Below are positions 1 to 5,422 of a stretch of 5,422 nucleotides of DNA, one piece after another (the first letter of the stretch is position 1; every line of letters begins with the position of its first letter). The notes under the pieces are model-generated. The model did no database searches, was not told the origin of the DNA, and saw only the letters and a list, made by a program, of their open reading frames with translations. Made by a program: the position numbers and the translations under genes. The DNA comes from Burkholderiaceae bacterium. GTDB taxonomy: Bacteria; Pseudomonadota; Gammaproteobacteria; Burkholderiales; Burkholderiaceae. The stretch spans positions 1 through 5,422 of the forward strand of contig JANWUU010000129.1 in NCBI GenBank assembly GCA_025057735.1, read 5' to 3'.

Positions 1-2418
1 GGCGTGGTGCTGATCAACGCCGTGATCGGCTTCCTGCAGGAAGGCAAGGCCGAGCGCGCCCTGCAGGCGCTGCAGGGCCTGCTGGCGGCGCGCACCACCG
101 TGCTGCGCGCGGGTGAGCGGCACGAGATCGCCGCCGCCGAGCTGGTCGCTGGCGACGTGGTGCTGCTGACCGCCGGCGACCGCGTGCCGGCCGACCTGCG
201 GCTGCTGCGCGCGCGCAACCTGCGCGCCGACGAGGCGCCGCTGACCGGCGAATCGGTGCCCGTGGACAAAGGCGTGGACGCGGTGGCGCAGCAGGCACCG
301 CTGGCCGAGCGCAGCTCGATGCTGTACGCCGGCACCACGGTGGTGTTCGGCCAAGGCACCGGCGTGGTGGTCGCCACCGGGGCGCGCACCGAGCTCGGAC
401 GCATCGGCGCGCTGGTGTCGGGCGTGCCGGAGCTGGTGACGCCGCTGGCGCGCAAACTCGATCATTTCGCGCGTCGCATCACCGCGTTCATTGTCATCGG
501 CAGCGTGGCCGCGTTCGCCTACGGCACGCTGGTGCAGCGCTTCGGTGCGGTGGAGCTGTTTCTCGCGCTGGTCGGGCTGGCGGTGGCGGCCATTCCTGAG
601 GGGCTGCCGGCGATCGTCACGATTGCGCTGGCCATCGGCACGCAGAAAATGGCGCGCCGCCACGCGATCGTGCGGCGGCTGCCGGCAGTGGAGACGCTCG
701 GCTCGGTCACGGTGATCCTGACCGACAAGACCGGCACGCTCACGAAGAACGAGATGACCGTCGTGCAGGCGATCCTGCCGACACGCACGCTGTCGGTATC
801 CGGCAGCGGCTACGCGCCCGAAGGAGGCTTTACGCACGACGGCGGGCCGGTCGATCCCGCGGCCGATGCGGAGCTTGCGGAATTCGCGCGCTGTGCGCTG
901 CTGTGCAACGACGCCGAACTGCGCCATCGCGACGGCGAATGGCAGTTGATCGGCGATCCGACCGAGGGCGCGCTGCTGACCCTGGCGCTGAAGGCGGGGC
1001 TGGATCCCGAGTCCGAGCGTCGCGCCGCCCCGCGCGCCGACGAAATCCCATTTGATGCGCAGCTGCGGTTGATGGCTACCCTGCATCACGATCATCGCGG
1101 CCATGCGCGCGTGTACTTGAAGGGCGCGCCAGAGCGCGTGTTGGCGCTGTGCACGGACGCCGGCGGGGCGCCGCTCGCCGCCGCACGCTGGGAGGCGGCG
1201 CTCGCGCAGGCGGCGCAGGGCGGCTGCCGCGTGCTGGCGCTAGCAGCGGCCGATTTTCCGGCCGGCACCGCGGCGTTGTCGGTGGCGGATCTGACGCCGC
1301 GCTTCACTCTGCTCGGCGTGGCGGCGATGATCGACCCGCCGCGGCCGGAGGCGGTGGCGGCCGTGGCCGAGTGCCAACGCGCCGGCGTGCAGGTCAAGAT
1401 GATCACCGGCGATCACGCCGCCACCGCCGCCGCGGTGGCCAAGCGCCTGGGGCTGACGCCCGGAGAGCCGCTGAGCGGCAGCGAAATCGATGGCCTGGAC
1501 GAGGCGCAGCTTGGCGCGCGCCTGGCGCGCACCGACGTGGTCGCGCGCGCCAGCCCCGAGCATAAGCTGCGGCTGGTGATGGCGCTGCAGGGGCGCGGCG
1601 AGATCGTGGCGATGACCGGCGATGGCGCCAACGATGCGCCCGCGCTGAAGCGCGCCGACATCGGCGTCGCGATGGGCAAGAAAGGCACGGACGCGGCCAA
1701 GGAAGCGGCGGCGATCGTGCTCGCCGACGACAATTTCGCCACGATCGCGAACGCCGTCCGGCAGGGGCGCGTGATCTACGACAACATCAAAAAGGCGCTG
1801 CTGTTCATTTTGCCGACCAACGGCGGTCAGGCGGGCGTCATCTTGCTGGCGGTGCTGCTCGGCCTGGCCATTCCGGTCACCGCCGCCCAGATCCTGTGGG
1901 TCAACATGGTGACCACCGTGACGCTGGCGCTGGCGCTTGCCTTCGAGCCGGCCGAACCGGGGGTGATGGCGCGGCCGCCGCGCGCGCCTGCCGAGCCGCT
2001 GATCACGCCGGCCCTGCTGGCGCGTATCGTGTACGTGAGCGTGCTGATGGTGGCGGCGGCATTCGCCGCCTTCGAGTGGGAGCTGCGCGCCAGTGGCTCG
2101 CTGGCGGCAGCGCGCACAGCGACGGTCAACATGATCGTGATCGGGGAACTCGTGTACCTTTTCAATGTGCGCCACTTCATTGCCTCGTCGTTTGCGCGCG
2201 ACACGCTGACCGGCAACCGCGTGGCGTTGGGAGTTTCCGGCGTGCTGATCCTGCTGCAAGGCCTCTTCACCTTTGCACCGCCGCTGCAATGGGCGTTCGC
2301 CACCGCTTCCTTGGCGCCCAGCACGTGGGGGTTGATTGCGCTGGCCGCCGCCGCGCTGTTCGTGGCGGTGGAGGCGGAGAAAGCCTGGCTGCGACGCCGT
2401 GGCGTCGTGCACATCTGA
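1..2418 (+). CDS. Cation-transporting P-type ATPase (P2-type, Ca2+-ATPase/CtpF-like), 5'-truncated by window edge
   Basis: This is an integral inner-membrane pump that couples ATP hydrolysis, through an aspartyl-phosphate intermediate, to cation transport. The frame is open from base 1. The first visible residues ([10 protein letters not shown], then QEGKAERAL) match the end of TM2, so the N-terminal domain, TM1 and the true start lie upstream, and the GTG at 4 is not the start. Counting that GTG as residue 1, the motifs in order are: actuator TGES 81-84; TM4 PEGLP 198-202; phosphorylation site DKTGT with D241; nucleotide-binding GDPTEGALL 317-325 and KGAPE 373-377; DPPRP 444-448; MITGD 466-470; and hinge TGDGANDAP 538-546. 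TM5 and TM6 follow at about 597-648, then four more helices to about 790. All catalytic motifs are intact. The PEGLP motif and overall order exclude heavy-metal P1B pumps. TM5 and TM6 read PTNGGQ and WVNMVTTV, so the residues matching SERCA E771 and D800 are Gln and Thr. The transported ion is therefore uncertain (Ca2+, Na+, K+ or other). The family assignment is firm; the substrate is not. Confidence 0.96.
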   Translation, partial: GVVLINAVIGFLQEGKAERALQALQGLLAARTTVLRAGERHEIAAAELVAGDVVLLTAGDRVPADLRLLRARNLRADEAPLTGESVPVDKGVDAVAQQAPLAERSSMLYAGTTVVFGQGTGVVVATGARTELGRIGALVSGVPELVTPLARKLDHFARRITAFIVIGSVAAFAYGTLVQRFGAVELFLALVGLAVAAIPEGLPAIVTIALAIGTQKMARRHAIVRRLPAVETLGSVTVILTDKTGTLTKNEMTVVQAILPTRTLSVSGSGYAPEGGFTHDGGPVDPAADAELAEFARCALLCNDAELRHRDGEWQLIGDPTEGALLTLALKAGLDPESERRAAPRADEIPFDAQLRLMATLHHDHRGHARVYLKGAPERVLALCTDAGGAPLAAARWEAALAQAAQGGCRVLALAAADFPAGTAALSVADLTPRFTLLGVAAMIDPPRPEAVAAVAECQRAGVQVKMITGDHAATAAAVAKRLGLTPGEPLSGSEIDGLDEAQLGARLARTDVVARASPEHKLRLVMALQGRGEIVAMTGDGANDAPALKRADIGVAMGKKGTDAAKEAAAIVLADDNFATIANAVRQGRVIYDNIKKALLFILPTNGGQAGVILLAVLLGLAIPVTAAQILWVNMVTTVTLALALAFEPAEPGVMARPPRAPAEPLITPALLARIVYVSVLMVAAAFAAFEWELRASGSLAAARTATVNMIVIGELVYLFNVRHFIASSFARDTLTGNRVALGVSGVLILLQGLFTFAPPLQWAFATASLAPSTWGLIALAAAALFVAVEAEKAWLRRRGVVHI

Positions 2419-2420
2419 GC

Positions 2421-2440
2421 GGGGGAGCGAGCCGGCTGGA
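2421..2440 (+). promoter_or_regulatory. Weak or displaced ribosome-binding region before the NfeD gene
   Basis: The 29-nt gap between the pump stop and the ATG at 2448 holds a purine-rich GGGGGAG at 2421-2427. This lies about 20 nt before the ATG, which is too far for a standard Shine-Dalgarno. A weaker TGGA at 2437-2440 lies 7 nt from the ATG. No ATG, GTG or TTG occurs in frame between 2419 and 2448. The ATG is followed directly by a convincing signal peptide, so the start call holds despite the weak site. Translation may depend partly on coupling to the upstream gene (inference). Confidence 0.4.
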
Positions 2441-2447
2441 ATCGAAC

Positions 2448-2519
2448 ATGCGCCCGCTGATCTCCCGCACCGTCATCGCCGGCACCCTGGCGCTCGCGGC
2501 GCTGTCGCTGGCGCTGGCG
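2448..2519 (+). other. Signal peptide of the NfeD protease
   Basis: Residues 1-24 have an n-region with two arginines (R2, R7), a hydrophobic core from about residue 8 to 22, and a small-residue ALA motif at 22-24 before Gln25. This fits type I signal peptidase cleavage. No lipobox cysteine is present. It places the N-terminal protease domain outside the cytoplasm, if cleavage occurs as predicted. Confidence 0.8.
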
Positions 2520-3830
2520 CAGGGCGAGAAGGCGGCCGGCAAGGACGCGACCGCGCCGGTGCTCGTGCTGCAGGTCGATGGCGTGATCGGTCCGGCGACC
2601 GCCGATTTCATCCATCGCGGGCTGGAGAAGGCGCGCGCGCGCGGCGCGCGGCTGGTCGTCATCGAGCTGGACACCCCCGGCGGCCTGGATACCTCGATGC
2701 GCGCGATCATCAAGGACATCCTGGCCTCGCCGGTGCCGGTCGTGACCTTCGTGGCGCCCGAGGGTGCGCGGGCGGCGAGCGCCGGCACCTACATTTTGTA
2801 CGCGAGTCACATCGCGGCGATGGCGCCCGCCACCAATTTGGGCGCGGCCACCCCGGTGGCGATCGGCGCGCCCGGCGCACCGGGCGCCCCCCGCGACGAG
2901 CGCAAGAAGGCCGACAAGGACGGCAAGGAGGCGCCTGCCGGGCCGCGCGATGCGATGAGCGAGAAAGCGATCAACGACGCGGCGGCCTACATCCGCTCGC
3001 TGGCGCAACTGCGCAACCGCAACGCGGATTTCGCCGAACGCGCGGTACGCGAGGCGCGCAGCCTGCCGGCGGAAGACGCCCTCAAAGGCGGGGTGATCGA
3101 TGTGATCGCCGCCGACGTGCCGGCGCTGCTGAAGAAGATCGACGGCCGCGAGGTCATGATGGCCGCCGGCAAGCTGAAGCTCGCCCTGGCCGGCGCGCCG
3201 GTGGAGCGCGTGCAGCCGGACTGGAAGAACCGGTTGCTGGCGGTGCTTTCGAATCCCACCGTGGCGGTGGTGCTGATGATGATCGGCGTCTACGGCCTGT
3301 TCGTCGAATTCACCAGCCCCGGCTTCGGGGTGCCCGGTGTGGCCGGTGCGATCGCGCTGCTGCTGGGCCTGTATGCGTTCCAGCTGCTGCCGGTGAACTG
3401 GGCCGGCGTGGCGCTGCTGCTGCTGGGTGCGGCGCTGATGATCGCCGAGGTGTTCATCGGCGGCTTCGGCGTGCTGGGGGTGGGCGGCATCATCGCCTTC
3501 GTGGTCGGCGGTCTGATGCTGTTCGACCCGGAGGCGGTCGGCTACGGCATCCCGGTGTGGGTGCTGGTGGCGATCGCCACCACCAGCGCGGCGGCGATCT
3601 TCGCCTTCGGCACGCTGATGCTGCGCGCCCGCCAACGGCCGGTGGTGGCCGGCCGCGAGCAGTTGGTCGGCGCCCGCGGCCCGGTGGTCGCGATCGAAGG
3701 GGGCGAGACCTGGGCGCTGATCGACGGCGAACGCTGGCGCGTGCGCGCGGCGCAGCCGCTCGCCCCCGGCGACCGCGTGCGCGTCACCGCGATCGACGGC
3801 CTGACGCTGGCGGTCGAGAAGGAATCCTAG
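2448..3830 (+). CDS. nfeD: Long-form NfeD family membrane-bound serine protease (ClpP-class)
   Basis: This 460-residue protein is a full-length membrane protease of the NfeD/PH1510 type. Residues 1-24 form a signal peptide with basic N-region, a hydrophobic core and ALA before Gln25. Residues 36-235 are a ClpP/crotonase-fold protease domain with the strand motif VIELDTPGG (71-79). The nucleophile context is ARAASAGTY, giving S111. The helix [13 protein letters not shown] gives K173 as the likely general base of a Ser-Lys dyad. A Gly/Pro/Ala then charged insertion (140-168) separates the two. About five hydrophobic segments follow (263-288, 297-314, 318-337, 341-359, 368-394). Residues 400-456 are the NfeD OB-fold domain ([12 protein letters not shown] to RVRVTAIDG). 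The signal peptide implies a periplasmic protease domain. Long-form NfeD genes usually sit beside a slipin gene, as here 32 nt downstream, and the P. horikoshii homologue cleaves its partner stomatin. The older name 'nodulation efficiency protein' does not describe this protease function. The start is the only plausible one and gives the expected family length. Confidence 0.95.
   Translation: MRPLISRTVIAGTLALAALSLALAQGEKAAGKDATAPVLVLQVDGVIGPATADFIHRGLEKARARGARLVVIELDTPGGLDTSMRAIIKDILASPVPVVTFVAPEGARAASAGTYILYASHIAAMAPATNLGAATPVAIGAPGAPGAPRDERKKADKDGKEAPAGPRDAMSEKAINDAAAYIRSLAQLRNRNADFAERAVREARSLPAEDALKGGVIDVIAADVPALLKKIDGREVMMAAGKLKLALAGAPVERVQPDWKNRLLAVLSNPTVAVVLMMIGVYGLFVEFTSPGFGVPGVAGAIALLLGLYAFQLLPVNWAGVALLLLGAALMIAEVFIGGFGVLGVGGIIAFVVGGLMLFDPEAVGYGIPVWVLVAIATTSAAAIFAFGTLMLRARQRPVVAGREQLVGARGPVVAIEGGETWALIDGERWRVRAAQPLAPGDRVRVTAIDGLTLAVEKES
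2865..2951 (+). other. Low-complexity insertion within the NfeD protease domain
   Basis: Residues 140-168 of the NfeD protein are a Gly-Ala-Pro repeat (GAPGAPGAP, from 140) followed by a run rich in Lys, Asp, Glu and Arg (150-161) and a short Ala/Pro/Gly stretch. It lies between S111 and K173. It is probably a disordered surface loop near the active site. Such inserts vary in length among NfeD homologues, so it is likely a family-typical variable loop rather than damage. Confidence 0.7.
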
Positions 3831-3851
3831 GGCGGTTTCGGACGCAAACAC

Positions 3852-3857
3852 GGGAGA
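3852..3857 (+). promoter_or_regulatory. Ribosome-binding site of the slipin gene
   Basis: GGGAGA at 3852-3857 ends 5 nt before the ATG at 3863, a good Shine-Dalgarno at normal spacing. It fixes the slipin start and agrees with the N-terminal membrane anchor beginning right after the Met. It lies in the 32-nt gap after the NfeD stop, where no terminator hairpin is seen. Confidence 0.75.
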
Positions 3858-3862
3858 CGGCG

Positions 3863-4618
3863 ATGTTCTTCGAGGTGCAGTTCGGCTTCCTCACGCTACT
3901 GTTCTTTCTGCTCGCGCTGCTGTTTTCGTCGCTGCGCGTGCTGCGCGAATACGAGCGCGGCGTGGTTTTTCTGCTGGGCCGCTTCTGGCGCGTCAAAGGC
4001 CCGGGGCTGGTGATCGTGTTGCCGGGCATCATGCAGATGGAGCGGGTCGACCTGCGCGTGGTCACGATGGACGTGCCGGCGCAAGACGTGATCTCGCGCG
4101 ACAACGTATCGGTGAAGGTGAACGCGGTCGTTTATTTCCGCGTGATCGACCCGCAAAAGGCGATCATCCAGGTCGAAAAGTACCTGCTCGCCACCAGCCA
4201 ACTGGCGCAGACCACGCTGCGCGCGGTGCTCGGCAAGCACGAGCTGGACGAGATGCTGTCGGAGCGGGAGAAACTGAACCTCGACATCCAGCGCATCCTG
4301 GACGCGCAGACCGATGCCTGGGGAGTCAAGGTCACGAACGTCGAAATCAAGCACGTCGATCTGAACGAATCGATGGTGCGCGCGATCGCCCGCCAGGCTG
4401 AGGCCGAGCGCGAGCGGCGCGCCAAGATCATCCATGCCGAGGGCGAGAAGCAGGCCGCCGCCACGCTGCTGGAGGCGGCGCAGATGCTGGCGCGCCAGCC
4501 CGAGGCGATGCAGTTGCGCTACCTGCAGACGATGACGCAGGTCGCCGGCGATCGCGGCGCCACCGTGCTGTTTCCGCTGCCGCTGGACTTGCTGAAGACG
4601 TTCGCGCCGAAGGGCTGA
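3863..4618 (+). CDS. Slipin (bacterial stomatin, SPFH/prohibitin-domain membrane protein)
   Basis: This 251-residue membrane scaffold protein belongs to the stomatin/slipin branch of the SPFH superfamily, whose members oligomerise at membranes. Residues 5-22 are a hydrophobic N-terminal anchor. The SPFH domain follows (about 25-190), with slipin hallmarks: [14 protein letters not shown] (28-41), [11 protein letters not shown] (45-55), [20 protein letters not shown] (61-80, all 20 residues family-typical), [14 protein letters not shown] (119-132), and [15 protein letters not shown] (153-167). A charged helix with coiled-coil character (about 170-210, including [20 protein letters not shown]) follows. 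The C-terminal tail is hydrophobic ([12 protein letters not shown], 233-244). Length and motifs match the slipin/eoslipin group rather than the longer QmcA-like paraslipins or HflK/HflC. Adjacency to a long-form NfeD gene supports this, since the two families are typically paired. The exact cellular role of bacterial slipins is poorly defined; membrane-domain organisation and regulation of neighbouring membrane proteins are proposed for the family. Confidence 0.95.
   Translation: MFFEVQFGFLTLLFFLLALLFSSLRVLREYERGVVFLLGRFWRVKGPGLVIVLPGIMQMERVDLRVVTMDVPAQDVISRDNVSVKVNAVVYFRVIDPQKAIIQVEKYLLATSQLAQTTLRAVLGKHELDEMLSEREKLNLDIQRILDAQTDAWGVKVTNVEIKHVDLNESMVRAIARQAEAERERRAKIIHAEGEKQAAATLLEAAQMLARQPEAMQLRYLQTMTQVAGDRGATVLFPLPLDLLKTFAPKG
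4610..4614 (+). promoter_or_regulatory. Ribosome-binding site of the Usp gene, inside the slipin 3' end
   Basis: AAGGG at 4610-4614 lies within the last codons of the slipin gene, 7 nt before the GTG at 4622. It is the reason for choosing this GTG over later starts such as the TTG at 4634. Its position means that ribosomes finishing the slipin gene end right at the Usp start, which favours translational coupling. Confidence 0.65.
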
Positions 4619-4621
4619 ACC

Positions 4622-5422
4622 GTGACCGCCGCCTTGGCCCCCGCGACCGCACTGCGGCGCCTCGTCGCCGCCACCGATTTCTCCGCCGCTGCCGAACTGG
4701 CGGTGGCGCGCGCCGCGCGCTTGGCCGCGCAGCACGGCGCGGAATTGACGCTCGTGCATGCGTTGCCGGTGTCGCTGTGGAAGGACACGCTGACGCTGGT
4801 CGCCGATTTGTACCTGCACGGGCCTACCCCGTATGACCCGCACGGCGTCGAAGCGGACATGCGGGCGAAACTCGACGCTGTGGCCGCCAGGGTGCAGCAG
4901 ACCTACGGCATCGCCTGCCGCGGTGTGCTGCGCAGCGGGCGCCCGCCGGCGGAGATCGCCGCCGCGGCGGCCGATGCCGGTGCGGATCTTTTGGTGATCG
5001 GCGCACATGGCGAGCACCGCGTGCACGAACTGCTGCTCGGCACCACGGCGCAGAAGCTGGCGCGTCTCGCCCCCTGCCCGGTGCTGCTGGTGCGGCGCGC
5101 CGCCGCGGCGTATGCCACGGTCCTGGTGGCGACGGATTTCTCCGACGCCGCACTGCGCGCCGCCGCCCTGGCCGGTGCGCTTGCGCCGCAGGCGACCTTC
5201 CACGTCGGCCACGCCTGGCAACTGCCGCTGGAGGGACTGCTGCGCTACGCCAGCGCGGACGCCGCAGCCATCGAGACCTATCGCAACACGATCGATGCGC
5301 GGCTGCGCACCGCGCTGGCCGAGTTCATCCAGGACGCGCATTTTCCGGGCGCCGGTGTGGTGCCGCACGTGCGGCACGGCTACCCGCCGCGCGTCATCGA
5401 CGACTGGATCGCAGCCCTCGGC
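4622..5422 (+). CDS. Tandem-domain universal stress protein (UspA superfamily), 3'-truncated by window edge
   Basis: The frame runs open from GTG 4622 to the window end (267 residues visible) with no stop. Domain 1 covers about residues 12-158. It begins LRRLVAATDFS (11-21) with the conserved Asp19 of the nucleotide pocket. Near its end is GAHGEHRVHELLLGT (127-141), an intact G-2x-G-9x-G(S/T) ATP-binding signature, followed by KLARLAPCPVLLVRR (145-159). After a short Ala-rich linker, domain 2 starts at TVLVATDFSDAA (166-177) and continues to the edge; its own glycine signature would lie beyond the window. Usp proteins are cytoplasmic, often nucleotide-binding, and linked to stress survival; the intact motif predicts ATP binding by domain 1. 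The start is GTG, 3 nt after the slipin stop and in the same reading frame. This arrangement strongly implies co-expression with the membrane genes upstream. The family call is firm; the specific role is unknown. Confidence 0.93.
   Translation, partial: MTAALAPATALRRLVAATDFSAAAELAVARAARLAAQHGAELTLVHALPVSLWKDTLTLVADLYLHGPTPYDPHGVEADMRAKLDAVAARVQQTYGIACRGVLRSGRPPAEIAAAAADAGADLLVIGAHGEHRVHELLLGTTAQKLARLAPCPVLLVRRAAAAYATVLVATDFSDAALRAAALAGALAPQATFHVGHAWQLPLEGLLRYASADAAAIETYRNTIDARLRTALAEFIQDAHFPGAGVVPHVRHGYPPRVIDDWIAALG

Noticed and set aside
4..6. GTG at 4 as the start of the pump gene.
   Set aside because: The protein begins in the middle of TM2 relative to the family, so the N-terminal domain and TM1 are upstream. 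The gene is cut by the window edge.
2631..2643. A 13-nt alternating GC tract (possible Z-DNA or simple repeat).
   Set aside because: It encodes ordinary residues (around KARARGAR) of the NfeD protease domain. Such short runs are expected by chance at this base composition.
1827..3851. A 674-codon open frame on the minus strand across the pump/NfeD region.
   Set aside because: It is antisense to two well-recognised genes. Its product is rich in His, Gln, Arg, Ala and Gly with no recognisable domain. Long antisense frames are expected where third codon positions are almost all G/C, because reverse-strand stops become rare.
2336..3862. A possible longer slipin start, since its reading frame stays open about 1.5 kb upstream.
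   Set aside because: That upstream stretch is the out-of-frame reading of the NfeD gene and gives an Arg/Gly-rich product. The ATG at 3863 has a good Shine-Dalgarno and is followed by the family-typical anchor.
3831..3862. A possible terminator or promoter between the NfeD and slipin genes.
   Set aside because: The 32-nt gap contains no stable inverted repeat, T-run or -35/-10-like pair, only the slipin ribosome-binding site.
3896..5377. A 493-codon open frame on the minus strand opposite the slipin and Usp genes.
   Set aside because: It has the same compositional signature as the other antisense frame and lies opposite two genes with clear family motifs. It has no coherent domain and no convincing start signal.

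Overview
The window is uniformly GC-rich (roughly 70% G+C by eye). Third codon positions are strongly G/C, and all four genes lie on the + strand with almost no intergenic space. The codon use, the cleavable signal peptide on the second gene, and the family combination suggest a high-GC proteobacterium (beta- or gammaproteobacterial type). That placement is an inference; nothing here fixes the genus.

Layout: (1) 1-2418, a P-type cation-transporting ATPase cut at its 5' end by the window edge. It has the complete catalytic core and TM3 to TM10 but lacks the N-terminal domain and TM1. (2) 2448-3830, a full-length long-form NfeD protein: signal peptide, ClpP-like Ser-Lys membrane-associated protease domain, about five transmembrane segments and a C-terminal NfeD OB-fold domain. 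(3) 3863-4618, a slipin (bacterial stomatin, SPFH family). (4) 4622-5422, a tandem universal stress protein (UspA superfamily) cut at its 3' end. The gaps are 29, 32 and 3 nt, with no terminator-like hairpin in any of them, so the four genes look like one transcription unit. Its promoter would lie upstream of the window.

The NfeD-slipin pair is the widely conserved protease/stomatin partnership, studied in Pyrococcus horikoshii as PH1510/PH1511. In that system the NfeD-type protease cleaves the hydrophobic C-terminal region of its partner stomatin, and the slipin here carries a comparable hydrophobic tail. Flanking the pair with an ion pump and a nucleotide-binding-type stress protein suggests a membrane-stress or ion-homeostasis module. 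The functional link is inferred from gene order only.

I found no RNA gene, mobile element, CRISPR array or long repeat. No stretch over 300 bases is without a gene. The points most worth a second look are the altered ion-site residues of the pump, the four-gene arrangement, the candidate protease target in the slipin tail, and the tight slipin-Usp junction.
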